Of a DNA stretch of 41,193 bases, positions 24,933 to 34,600 are shown piece after piece; the stretch's first letter is position 1; every line of letters starts with the position of its first letter. The DNA comes from Deltaproteobacteria bacterium (GTDB lineage Bacteria > Myxococcota_A > Bradymonadia > REDH01): positions 1-41,193 of the forward strand of contig REDH01000159.1 in assembly GCA_007693585.1 (NCBI GenBank). The letters are read 5' to 3'. The translations under genes were made by a program, and so were the position numbers. Under the pieces are notes generated by a model. It worked only from the letters and a program-made list of their open reading frames with translations. It made no database searches and was not told where the DNA came from.

Positions 24933-25706
24933 ATGGCCCCTGCACTCCTCGACATGGATGGGGTCCACAAGACCTTCCGGGCACCGGGACCGATCCTGCG
25001 CGCCCTGAGCCTCGGCCGGCTGCACCGGGGAGACGTCCGTGCCCTCCGCGGTGTCCACGCCCGGGTGGATGCTGGTGAGATCGTCGGCCTTCTTGGCCCG
25101 AACGGGTCGGGGAAGACGACCCTGGTGCGCTGTGCAGCGGGGCTCGTTCGTCCGGACACGGGCGAGGTCCGGACCCTCGGCCTCGACCCGGCCCTGGGCG
25201 AGGGTGGGGTCCGCGGACGCATCGGGCTGGTGCTGCGCGACGACCGCTCCTTCGCGTGGCGGCTGACCGGCCGGGAGAACCTCCGGTTCTTCGGGCAACT
25301 GCAGGGGCTGAGTGCGGGTGTTCTCGCCGAGCGCATCGAGGACACGTTGCAGGCGACCCGCCTCGAGTCCGTGGCCGACCGCCCGGTGCGGACCTGGTCC
25401 ACGGGGATGCGACAGCGGCTGGCGGTGTGCCGAGCGCTGCTGGGCAACCCGTCCCTGCTGCTCATGGACGAGGCCTCCAGCGGCCTCGACCCGGGTCGGC
25501 GGGACACGTTCTACACGTTCCTGTCCACCGTGGTGGAGGAACGGAACATCGGCATCCTCTACGCCACGCATGACCTCACGGAAGCGCAGTACCTCTGCAC
25601 GCGGGTTCTCCTGCTGGACGAGGGCGCGGTGGCCGCGGAGGGCTCGTGGCTGAACGTCGAGCCCGTCGCCGAGGCGCTGTTCCGCCGAGCGGGAGGACAG
25701 GCATGA
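24933..25706 (+). CDS. ABC transporter ATP-binding protein
   Basis: A 257-residue nucleotide-binding subunit. Walker A is GPNGSGKTT, the signature is WSTGMRQRL (a variant of LSGGQ common in ABC-2 exporters), Walker B is LLLMDEASSGLDP and the H-loop His is in ATHDLTEAQ. It energises the permease encoded immediately downstream (ATGA overlap at 25703-25706). A short insert after the first strand (APGPILRALSLGRLHRGDVRA) is typical of the DrrA/NatA-like group. Substrate unknown; drug, lipid or polysaccharide are all possible. Confidence 0.93.
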   Translation: MAPALLDMDGVHKTFRAPGPILRALSLGRLHRGDVRALRGVHARVDAGEIVGLLGPNGSGKTTLVRCAAGLVRPDTGEVRTLGLDPALGEGGVRGRIGLVLRDDRSFAWRLTGRENLRFFGQLQGLSAGVLAERIEDTLQATRLESVADRPVRTWSTGMRQRLAVCRALLGNPSLLLMDEASSGLDPGRRDTFYTFLSTVVEERNIGILYATHDLTEAQYLCTRVLLLDEGAVAAEGSWLNVEPVAEALFRRAGGQA

Positions 25707-26518
25707 GCTCGGCGCGCACGACGCCCCTGCTGCAGGTCGCCCGGGCCTTCTGGTCCATGGGACGGCAGGAGGCGCTGTCCTACCCGTTCGCGATCGTCAA
25801 CCGCGCCGTCAATCTGATGGCGGCCGTGTTCCTGTTGTTCTTCGCCTCCGATCTCGTCCCCACCACATCGCTTGGCGGCATGAGCTTTGCGAGCTTCGCG
25901 CTCTTCGGGCTGGCGGCACTGCAGCTCCTCGGCGCGTGCCTGGCCGTCTTTCCCGGACAGCTCCGGCAGATGCAGGTCACCGGGCAGTTCGAGGCATGTC
26001 TGATGACCCTGACGCCCCCGTGGAAGCTCCTTCTGGCCATGCCGTCGTACGCGCTGAGTGCGGCGAGCCTGCGCGCCCTGGTCCTGCTGATCCTCGGCAC
26101 GGTCATGGCTGGCGACGCCCTCGACCCTGCGGGCATTCTGCCCGCGCTGGCATTTCTGGGCCTGGGAGTGGCATGCTTCGTCTGCCTCGGCCTGCTCTCG
26201 GCGTCGATCACCCTGGTGATCAAGCGAGGCGATCCCATCGCGCGGCTGGTCCAGCTCGGCAGCCTCCTGCTGGCCGGCACCTTCGTGCCCCGGGACGCGC
26301 TGCCCCCGCTTCTGGCCGAAATCGGAGCGTGGTTCCCGATCGGCCCGATGCTGGACGGCATGCGAGCATCCCTGTTCGGTTCCGCCGGCCAGGAGGAGCC
26401 CCTGTCGGCGCTTCTCCGCCTCGCGGTTCTCCTCGGCATTCTCCTCCCCCTGACCATCGTCGCGCTACCGCGCGCGGTCGATCGCGTTCAGCGCGACGGC
26501 AGCGCCGGCCAGTTCTAG
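25703..26518 (+). CDS. ABC-2 type transporter permease
   Basis: A 271-residue membrane protein with about six hydrophobic helices and no extracytoplasmic domain. It has the ABC-2 layout: amphipathic N terminus (VARAFWSMGRQEALSYPFAIVNRA), helix pairs, and a conserved loop of the FVPRDALPP...WFPIGPMLDGMRA type between helices 5 and 6. GGGAGG precedes the overlapping ATG. It works with the ATPase just upstream, probably as a homodimer. The gene ends 68 bp before the convergent kinase gene, with a long inverted repeat between them. Confidence 0.9.
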   Translation: MSSARTTPLLQVARAFWSMGRQEALSYPFAIVNRAVNLMAAVFLLFFASDLVPTTSLGGMSFASFALFGLAALQLLGACLAVFPGQLRQMQVTGQFEACLMTLTPPWKLLLAMPSYALSAASLRALVLLILGTVMAGDALDPAGILPALAFLGLGVACFVCLGLLSASITLVIKRGDPIARLVQLGSLLLAGTFVPRDALPPLLAEIGAWFPIGPMLDGMRASLFGSAGQEEPLSALLRLAVLLGILLPLTIVALPRAVDRVQRDGSAGQF

Positions 26519-26539
26519 CGAGCAGCGCCGCAGGAGGCC

Positions 26540-26602
26540 GCCCGAAGGCGCGCATCCGAGTCGACGGTGTCACCCTGCGGATCGGCTCATGCGCCTTCGG
26601 GC
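26540..26602. terminator. Inverted repeat at the convergent ABC permease/kinase junction
   Basis: A 12-bp arm (26540-26551, GCCCGAAGGCGC) is perfectly complementary to 26591-26602, and two further A/T pairs form if a 2-nt bulge is allowed. The loop is 39 nt. The right arm includes the last codons and stop of the kinase gene. There is no T tract, so it may be a bidirectional Rho-independent-like or 3'-stabilising structure rather than a classical terminator. Confidence 0.4.
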
Positions 26603-29600
26603 TCCCCGGGACGAGCCGGCACGAGCTGCTGCATGATCTCGTCCCGCAACGCGACGCACGCTTCCACATGGGGCAGATCCAGCTTCCTGAGGAGCGCGAT
26701 GGCCTCGTCAAGGACGGACACCGCTTCCTGGTGGTCTCCCTGTGCGGACAGGGCACTGGCCAGGTTGGCCCGGCTCCGCGCCTCGTTCTGAGCGTCCCCG
26801 CAGCTCCGGCCGATGGTGACGGCCTCGCGCCACGCCGCGACGGCCTCGGCGTCGAGGCCGAGGCCGGCAGCAGCGGCCGCCAGGTTGTTGAGGATTCGGC
26901 CATGCAGGACGGGCTCCAGCAGCTCGGCCGCGAGAGAGAGGGCCTCGCGGGAGAGCGCGAGCGCGCGAGCGAAGTCGGCCTGCTCGAAGCGGCACATGGA
27001 GAGGATATTGAGCATGACCGCGCAGGCGCGGCGGTCCCCGATCCGCTGTGCGAGGGCGAGGGCTTCCTCGGCGACGGGCACCGCCTCCGCGGGGCGCCCC
27101 AGCCGCAGGAGGGCCCCGGCCCGAACCTTCAGGGACTCCCCTCGTTCCCAGCCTTCTCCCACCCTCTCCAGCGACGCGAGCGCCGCATCCGCCTCGTCGA
27201 GGGCCTCGGGATATCGGGCCGTCTCGAGAAGGACGAACGCGAGACCGCCCTGCAGTTTCGCCTCGGTGGCCGTGAGGCCCAGCATCGAGGCGAGACTGCG
27301 GGCGGCACGAAGCTCGTTCTCCGCTGCCGCGTACTCGCCACGCTGGCGGAGAACGTCGATCAGCATCATCCGCGTCTCGAGGAACTCCCTTCCCAGCGCC
27401 GTGGAGCTGGACGCCTCCGGGGGCACCTCCTCCCATCGACGAACCGCTTCGGTCAGGGCGACGAGCGCCTCGTGCGTGCGCCCCTCGCGAAACAGGGCGA
27501 GACCCCTGAGCTGCATCGGGCGGCCGGTCGCCTGTCCTCCGGCTTCGGCCTGGTCGAGCGTGGCCAGCCACCGCTGCTCCTCGGCGGACTGCCCTCGCCG
27601 GCCAGCGAGGAGCGCACGAACGAAAGCGAGCTGACCGAGGTCGTCCGGGGACAGCGAAGCCTCGTCGAGATCCCCGGCGATGGACTCCGCAAGCAGGTCA
27701 TTGCCCGCGGCGATCGACTCGCGCGCCGCGCGGAGCGACCACGAGGAGGCTCCTTCACACCCGGCGCGCGCACGCAGCCTCCCGATGGCCGTCAGGTCGG
27801 AGATCCGGAGTACGGCACGGCGCTCGCGCGCCTCGGCAAGCCACGCGCACCATACCGCGACGTCCGCCATGCCGTCGGCCAGTGTGCGCGCCTGGGCATG
27901 AGCCCTGCCATGACCAAAGCCGATCCGGTCGTCCGGGTGCTCGACGAGCAGCCCGTCATCCACCCAGAATGCCAGGTCGTTCTCGAGCTGGACGACCGCT
28001 TCGGGAAGGAGCTCCTTCACCGCCTCCACGACCTCGTTCCGGCGCCACATGGGACCCATCAGGGCGAGGAGGGCGAGCAGCCGAGTTCTCCGCCGGCCTG
28101 TTTGTCCCGAGTCGTGGAGTGCCACGAGTCGCTGGTGAAGCAACGCAGCGGCGCGGGAGTCTTCACCGAGCCGTTTCATGGCACCCTCGTCGAGCCACCA
28201 GCTTCCGGCGTGGAGCTGCAGGAGACCGCGCTCGGCGGCGCGATGCACGAACTCGATCAGATCGAGCGGGATTCCACCCACATGCTCCGCGATCGCGCGG
28301 GCGACGCTCTCGTGCATGGGCAACAGCGCAGCGGGAATGCGCGCCGCATCGGCGAGGGGAAGAGGGTGAAGCACGAGCTCGCGCACAAGCCCCGTGTCCG
28401 GAGCGGAGAGAACCCGGGTACAGCCCAGCTGCAGCCCATCGGTGCCGAGCGCCAGAAGCAGGGGAACCCGGGCGTCACGGGCCGCCCGGGCGATGCCCCT
28501 GACATCCTCGAGGAGCGGCCTTGCGAAAGGAACGGCCACGTCATCGACGCAAAGCAGCACCGGGCGGTCGCGGGAGAACCCGCGCAAGGCCTGGGCGATG
28601 GCGCGATGGTGCAGGGCCCGGATGGACGGCTCCCCCGACACATCCGCCGTCAGCGCGTCGGCGGCTCCCAGGTACCGGGCCACGTCCGCCCACGCTCCGG
28701 GCTCCCCGCCGGAGGGCGCCCGCAGGGAGAGCGAGGCGGCGATCGCGTGGTGAGGGAGTCCCGCGACACCAAGCCGCCGAACGAGCTCCGCGCGCACGAC
28801 CGACAGGAGATCGGCCGCCGCGCTGCCCCCAGCGGATACCGAAAGGCCCCGCAGCAGCCCCTCCTCCACGAAGCTCGTCCGCATCCAGCGCAGGAGGCGG
28901 GACGTGCCGACGCCATGATCCGCCGTGATGACCACTACCCTGGTGCCCCCCGCCGTTCGGACGGTTCGGGCGAGATGCGCGAGCTGCGACCGTTCCTCGA
29001 GTCGCCCGACCATGGGGGGCATCCGGAGCCCGACGAGGGAGACCCCACCCGGCATCTCGGGCCCAGGCTCCAGCGGCCGAGACCCGTCGCCTGTTTGTGA
29101 CTCCCCGGGGCCGGACAGCACGGCGCGGGTCCGCGCATCGGGCTGCGACGGAAGTCCTTCCCCCGCCATGCGGGTGTTTCTTCCGGGGTCATGCGTCTCC
29201 ACGAGGGTCGCACGGCGCGGATCCGCGATCCCTCCCGGTGACTCCGACTCGGCCACGGTGAGCTCGCTGGTCGGCCGCTGCACGTGCCGAGGTCTCGTGG
29301 CGATGGTGGCCTCATGCTCCGCGAAGCCTGGGGGTTCCGTCCCGCACGGCCGACGCGTCATCCGCTCCACCCGAAGCCGATCGAGGGCGACGCGGGGCAC
29401 GATGTGCGGGTCATCCTCCCGGTCGAGCGGCACGGGATCGAGGGCCTCGAGACGATCATGCACCTCACGGGCGCAGTCCGGGCGCGCATCGGGGTCCTTG
29501 CGCAGCAGGTCCCGAATCAGCTGCTGCAACGGCGCTGGTGCGCGCGCTCCGGACGGCAGGAGGATCGGCGGCACCGGCGCCACCACGTGCCGCATCATCT

Positions 29601-30312
29601 GCTCCTGCACCGTATCCGCGGGGAAGGGGTGGCTCCCCGTCACCCACTCGAAGAGCATCACCCCGAAGGCGTAGAGATCGCTGCCGGGTCCCACCTTCTC
29701 GCGCTGCCCCCGGGCCTGCTCCGGGGCCATGTAGGCGGGTGTGCCGAAGACGGTGCCGGCCAGGGTCGCCCGCTCGGGCGCGTTCGGCGTTCCGTACCCG
29801 ACCCGAGCGACCGCATCCCGATCCTCGGCGAGCCTCGCGATCCCGAAGTCGGCCAGCTTCAGCATCGGTCCCCGCGCATCATGGGCCAGCAGCAGGTTCT
29901 CCGGCTTCAAATCGCGGTGCACCACGTCGCGGGCGTGCGCGAACGCCAGCCGCAAGGCCAGCTCGGAGAGCAGGTGACGAACCGCGGAGAAGCCCAGCCG
30001 CGGCCCGTCGACTCCCTCCAGGCCGCAGCCCTGGACATACTCCATCGCAAACCAGACCCGTCCGTCCTCCTCCACGCCCTGATCGAGCACGCGCACGATC
30101 CCGGGATGCTCGAGGCGAGCCGCCGCGCGCACCTCGCGCAGGAAGAGTCGCCGGACCTGTGGATCGGTCACCCGATCCTCCCGGATGATCTTCACCGCTA
30201 CCGTGTCCCCGGTCCGGAGGTCTTGCGCCCGGTGGACATTCCCCATTCCCCCGCGACCGATCGACTCTTCGACCAGGTAGCGCCCCCCCAGCTTGCGTCG
30301 GCCTCCCGACAT
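26587..30312 (-). CDS. Ser/Thr protein kinase fused to an ATPase-like region and TPRs
   Basis: A 1,241-residue multidomain protein. The PknB-type kinase domain (about 11-290) is complete: GRGGMG loop (19-24), Lys41 in VAVKII, HRDLKPEN (132-139), DFG at 155-157 and GTPAYMAPE. A proline- and charge-rich linker (300-430) leads to a regulatory ATPase-like module (about 432-760) opening MVGRLEER. Its P-loop reads ADHGVGTS at 464-471 with Thr in place of the invariant Lys; LLCVDD is the Walker B-like strand. The remainder (about 880-1230) is TPR-type helical repeats with NNLAAAAAGLGLDAEAVA-like units. Such kinases are frequent in Myxococcota. No transmembrane segment is visible. ATG 30312 has GGAGG about 8 bases upstream; a longer in-frame extension is not supported. 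Confidence 0.92.
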   Translation of the reverse strand: MSGGRRKLGGRYLVEESIGRGGMGNVHRAQDLRTGDTVAVKIIREDRVTDPQVRRLFLREVRAAARLEHPGIVRVLDQGVEEDGRVWFAMEYVQGCGLEGVDGPRLGFSAVRHLLSELALRLAFAHARDVVHRDLKPENLLLAHDARGPMLKLADFGIARLAEDRDAVARVGYGTPNAPERATLAGTVFGTPAYMAPEQARGQREKVGPGSDLYAFGVMLFEWVTGSHPFPADTVQEQMMRHVVAPVPPILLPSGARAPAPLQQLIRDLLRKDPDARPDCAREVHDRLEALDPVPLDREDDPHIVPRVALDRLRVERMTRRPCGTEPPGFAEHEATIATRPRHVQRPTSELTVAESESPGGIADPRRATLVETHDPGRNTRMAGEGLPSQPDARTRAVLSGPGESQTGDGSRPLEPGPEMPGGVSLVGLRMPPMVGRLEERSQLAHLARTVRTAGGTRVVVITADHGVGTSRLLRWMRTSFVEEGLLRGLSVSAGGSAAADLLSVVRAELVRRLGVAGLPHHAIAASLSLRAPSGGEPGAWADVARYLGAADALTADVSGEPSIRALHHRAIAQALRGFSRDRPVLLCVDDVAVPFARPLLEDVRGIARAARDARVPLLLALGTDGLQLGCTRVLSAPDTGLVRELVLHPLPLADAARIPAALLPMHESVARAIAEHVGGIPLDLIEFVHRAAERGLLQLHAGSWWLDEGAMKRLGEDSRAAALLHQRLVALHDSGQTGRRRTRLLALLALMGPMWRRNEVVEAVKELLPEAVVQLENDLAFWVDDGLLVEHPDDRIGFGHGRAHAQARTLADGMADVAVWCAWLAEARERRAVLRISDLTAIGRLRARAGCEGASSWSLRAARESIAAGNDLLAESIAGDLDEASLSPDDLGQLAFVRALLAGRRGQSAEEQRWLATLDQAEAGGQATGRPMQLRGLALFREGRTHEALVALTEAVRRWEEVPPEASSSTALGREFLETRMMLIDVLRQRGEYAAAENELRAARSLASMLGLTATEAKLQGGLAFVLLETARYPEALDEADAALASLERVGEGWERGESLKVRAGALLRLGRPAEAVPVAEEALALAQRIGDRRACAVMLNILSMCRFEQADFARALALSREALSLAAELLEPVLHGRILNNLAAAAAGLGLDAEAVAAWREAVTIGRSCGDAQNEARSRANLASALSAQGDHQEAVSVLDEAIALLRKLDLPHVEACVALRDEIMQQLVPARPGEPEGA

Positions 30313-30926
30313 CGTTGGTCCTCCGTGGGCCGCGGTGACTGTCGAAGCGCCCGGGCCCTGTCGGTGCCATGCTGCGCCAACCCTCCGGTGGACGCAACGG
30401 CGTTCGCCGGTGCCCATTCCGCCGAGGCCCGGGCGAATCGGATGTGGGCAGGCCGCCACGGCGGCCGTCTGTGCGGATCCTCCCGGGCAGCCCCGGGGTC
30501 GGATCCACCCGACCCAATCCGGCTCGGGTCGGTTGAAACCGGACGCTCCCGGTCCCGCTGTCGTTTCCGAAAGCGAGCCGACTCGACAGGAACCCTGGTC
30601 CGGAGCAAGCTCCGTCCGCCCCTCCGGCCGCCTCCCCCCCGAGCCCCCGCAAACCGGTCCATGTCGCCCCCAGCCCTCGACGACATCCTCGAACGCATGG
30701 CATCCCCCGTCCCGTCACCAACCTGCGGCGCGACGGTGACCGGCAGGAGTCTTCCTCGGCGCCCATCTCGTCATGGAAACACCGGCGGCGCAGCCCCCTC
30801 TGACAGGTCGTTCAGACACTGGTGCCACCCCGCCGAGCCGGACGCCCGTCGACCCGCCAGGCAAGGTCGCACTCCGCTCGGCTTCAGCACGCCCCGATCT
30901 GGCGAGCGCCTCATCCTGCACTAGGG
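30313..30926. other. 614-bp spacer between divergent kinase and hypothetical genes
   Basis: No convincing gene. An 87-codon frame at 30661-30924 (starts MSPPALDDILERMASP) quickly becomes Arg/Pro-rich and looks non-coding, although it stops 2 bases before the next ATG. The spacer contains three copies of a heptamer at 30496-30532 and presumably the promoters of both flanking genes, which I could not locate. Confidence 0.6.
30496..30532. repeat. Alternating heptamer repeat GGGTCGG/CCGACCC/GGGTCGG
   Basis: GGGTCGG at 30496-30502, its exact complement CCGACCC at 30509-30515, and GGGTCGG again at 30526-30532. The middle copy can pair with either outer copy (6-nt or 10-nt loop), giving two mutually exclusive 7-bp hairpins, or the array may hold operator half-sites. 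Confidence 0.6.
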
Positions 30927-31667
30927 ATGGTGCGGGAGGATCGCGACCCGAGGTGGATCCTCGTCCCCTGTCCAGGATTTCCCGTGCATCCCGGTGAAGC
31001 CTTCCACATGGGCTGGCAGAGCGCCTCTGCAGGCTACTTCTTCGACGGCATGGAAATGATCGCGGCGCTTGCGCCCGGGGCCGGCGGCATCGAGCCCCTT
31101 CAGGGCGCCGTCGAGCTGCTCCTTCCCGTGCGCGACACGGTGAACACCCGAATGGACGATCTCGCGCGTCTATGCTCTGCCGCCTTCGGACGGACGTGGA
31201 CCGCACCGCGGTCGGTTGACGAGTACAGGCTCCTGCTGCGACACGGCGTGTTCGAGATCGTGAACCGCTGGTCGTACATCGCCGATATCCAGACCGTGAA
31301 CCGTCTGCAGGCGTGGTTCTACGCCGGGTTCGGCCTCGGGCGCGGTGAGACCGTGTTTCGTGGTCTGAGGCTGCACGCCAGGCTCCACGAGATCGTCGGC
31401 GATGCTCCACCGCTGCCCGACATGCCCCTGAACCTTGGTCGCATGGCGCGCGAGGGCGCGCGGCAGATGAGCACCGCGGCCGAGGAGGACGATCTCCGCA
31501 CGGTCCGTCCCCTGTTCGAGGACTGCGCGCGCCGCCTGGACGGTGCTGCCCGACACTGTTCCGGTCCGCTCGCGGAGCCGCGGCCCCGGATGTTCGAGGA
31601 GGATCTGGCCGCGGTCCTGGACACGGCACGCCGGGTGGAGCTCGACTTCGCGGGCCGCCGCAACTGA
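30927..31667 (+). CDS. Hypothetical protein
   Basis: About 246 residues, family not recognised. The protein is soluble with no signal peptide or transmembrane helix and appears mostly helical (e.g. GAVELLLPVRDTVNTRMDD, VFEIVNRWSYIADIQTVNR), with aromatic residues through the middle (WFYAGFGLGRGETVFRGLR). The balanced composition is protein-like and the frame is free of the Arg/Pro excess of shadow frames. ATG 30927 is the most upstream plausible start, but its ribosome site is poor; ATG 31008 (MGWQSAS) is an alternative. It is flanked by the divergent kinase gene and converges on the giant TPR gene with a 9-bp gap. Function unknown. Confidence 0.65.
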   Translation: MVREDRDPRWILVPCPGFPVHPGEAFHMGWQSASAGYFFDGMEMIAALAPGAGGIEPLQGAVELLLPVRDTVNTRMDDLARLCSAAFGRTWTAPRSVDEYRLLLRHGVFEIVNRWSYIADIQTVNRLQAWFYAGFGLGRGETVFRGLRLHARLHEIVGDAPPLPDMPLNLGRMAREGARQMSTAAEEDDLRTVRPLFEDCARRLDGAARHCSGPLAEPRPRMFEEDLAAVLDTARRVELDFAGRRN

Positions 31668-31676
31668 CCCGGTCCC

Positions 31677-34600
31677 TCAGACCTCGATGGCGTCTGCGGT
31701 CACGGCGCGCCAGAGCGGCGAAGTGGCGAAGGCGAGCAGCCCCCGGAGCAGCGGTGCTGGCTGGAGGGACTCGTCCACGGCTTCCCAGCTCTGGAAGGCC
31801 ATGGGTCGCTCGACCCGGTCATCCATCACCGAGAGCACCTTCCAGATCTGCATGAGGTCCGGTCCGGCCACGAGCCCGGCGCAGTGGCCCTGGTGGACCA
31901 CTTCGGCGAACCAGTCACGGGCGACCTCGGTCGGGTCCTGATCCCCGTGGTCGATCAGCGTGGCCGCCCAGGCGTCGAGCCGATCGAGCCCGGCCACCTC
32001 CCGCAGTCGCTCCACGAGAGCCGCCACCTCGGGGCGCTCGGCCTCGCGGAAGTCGAGCGCCGCCCACAGCGCGAGGAAGAGATCCTCGCGGGTGCGCGCC
32101 GTGACGAGGCTCGCGAGGCGCCGCCCCGACCGGAGGCGGAACAGGGCACCGCCGAGCACGAAGCCCACTTCCGCACGGGTGAGGTGGGGCAGCAGATCGG
32201 CGCGAACAGCGAGTGCGGGGGCGCCTTCGAGCATGCCCATGCGCAGGGGCTCGGGCTGCTCTTCGGCGCGGTGCAGGCTGACCTCTCCGATGTCCCAGGT
32301 CTCGACGATGGACTGGAAGCCTCGGCCGAGGCCCGAGTGGGGGCTGATCGGCGAGAGCGAGATGCCGGAGAAGCCGGTGTGCGGGAGGCCTAGCTCGTCG
32401 GCGATGCCCTCCAGGGAACCGAGCACGGCGCTGACGGCAGCGAACCGGCCGCTCTCCTCGAGGGCGGCTTCGCCCTGACTGCCGAGTAGCATCAGGGACG
32501 GCTTCTCGTGGTCGCGCCGCATGCCCTTGAGCGTGTTGCGGAGATCCTCTTCGGCCTCCCGGACGACCATCGCCGGGGACAGCAGGCACCAGGCCCGGCG
32601 CGGGTCCTCGTTCAGGAGGATCTCGCCGAGCTCCGCGGCCGGTCGGTACCACGGCGGTCCCCACTGGATCAGCCGACTGGTCAGGTCCTCCCGTTCCGAC
32701 AGGTCGCCGCGCGGGCCGAGTTCCTCCAGCAGCCATCCGACCGCACGCGCCGAAGGCTGGGCGTCGATGGCATTGCGAAGATAGGTCTGGACCTGGTCGG
32801 TGCGTCCCAGCTCATCCTGTGCGATTTCGGCCATCTGCAGCCAGGCATCGGCGCGCTGGGCGTCGGAGCCGCCCTCGGCGATGGCTCCGAGCAGCTCGAT
32901 GAGCTGTTCCCAGTCCCCGCGCCGCCGGAGCACGTCGGCGAGTCCCAGTCTGGCCTCGTGCCGCGCCGGGTCGTAGGACAGCGCCATGTCGAAGGCCTCG
33001 ACGGCGTCTCCCTCGACGCTGGCATCGCCGCTTCCCGACAGGATCTCGCCCCGTGCGAGCCAGAGGTCCGCGAGCTCGTCGGCGTCGGTGGCATCCGGGA
33101 GCAGTCGCTCCACGAGATCGAGCCCCCGTTCGAGCTGTCCGGCGCGCCGGCAGTGCCGGAGCACACGGTGCATGAGTCCGCGGGTCTCGAGCCCGTCGAG
33201 CAGGGCGAATTCGTAGGCCGCGCCGGCCTCGTCGTGCAGTCCCAGGCGATCCTCGAACAGGAGACCGACTTCGAAGTAGCGCGGCGCACGGCTGGACCGG
33301 TCCGGATCGAGCGCCAGGGCCCGGAGGTGGAGCTCGAGAGCTTCGGCCACATGGCCCGACTCGGTCTCGAGGGTTGCCAGGGCATCCAGCGCCTCGAGGT
33401 GGAGCGGGTTGAGTCCGATGGCCTGCTGGAGCGCACGACGGGCATCCTCCTCCCGTTCCTCCCGCCGCAGGGCCAGGCCCTGGAGGCAGAGGAGGTCCGA
33501 GAGCAGGCTCGCGGGCGTCCCGTCATCGTCCTCGGGGGACAGCTCTCCCAGGAGGGCCAGCAGCTCGGTCTCCCGCTCCTGGGCGAGGAGGTAGCCGGCG
33601 AGCGCGTACAGGGCGCTTCCGCTCGTGGGTGCCAGCGTGAAGCTTCGCTCGGCGCAGGCGGCGAAGAGCGCATTCTGCCCGGCGGACTGGAGGGCCGGAA
33701 CGATGGCGAGGAGTTCCTGGACCTCGTCCTTGCGCAGCCCCTCGTCCTGCAGCCCGGTGGTGCGTTCGCGGGCACGGAGCGCCGCGATGCGAGACTGGAC
33801 GGCGGCATCGGGCTCGCCGCCGCGTTCCTGCAGCTCCGCCACCCGGCGGAGCAGGTCTGCCCGATCGGGGTCGATGGCAGTGGCCCGCTGGAGCCAGTCC
33901 AGCTCCGTCGCCGGGTCGCCGGCCTCGTCGGCGAGCTGGACCAGCCGCTCGACGCGCTGCTCCAGCGTCAGGTCGCGTTCCCCGTCCTCGGGCAGCAGCG
34001 CCGCCGCGGGGCGCAGGGCCTTCAGGCGTCGGCCGATTCCGCGCAGGGCCTCCCGTGCGCAGGTGTTCTCGGGATCCAGTCCCCGCGCCTCGCGGTAGAA
34101 GCCCACCATGCGCGGCTGAAGCCCGTCGACCTCGTCGCAGACTTCGGCGAGGTGGCAGAAATGCAGGGCAGCTTCGCGCGCATCCAGGCGCCGTGCAGCG
34201 GCCTCCCGGTGGGTGAGGTAGGACGTCCAGTCTCCGCGAAGCCGAGCGAGGCGGGCCTGGAACAGCGGCACCGCCACGTCGGCGCCGTAGACCACACCAT
34301 CCCCGCGAGCGGCCTGCGTCAGGGTGGCGTCAGCCCCTTCCCCGTCGTCCAGATCGTTGGCCTGCACGCGCGCGCGATCGAGGAGCAGCCGGCGGCGCTC
34401 GTCGGCGCTGTCGGCCGTGCGGGCCCACTCCTCCAGACTCTCCGCGAAGGCGTCCAGCGCCCCCCGCGCCACAAGGGTTGCCGCCAGATCCCGACGGATC
34501 GAGGGGTCGTCCGGGACGACCGCCAGGGCCCGGCGGAAGAAGTCCGTCAACTCCCCGCTCTCGAAGGCATCACGATGTCCGCGGCACGCGCGCAGGGCGT

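Noticed and set aside
30661-30924. An 87-codon frame starting MSPPALDDILERMASP
   Set aside because: The start looks protein-like, but the rest becomes Arg/Pro/Ser-rich and no ribosome site is visible. It could be a decayed gene, but I cannot support it.
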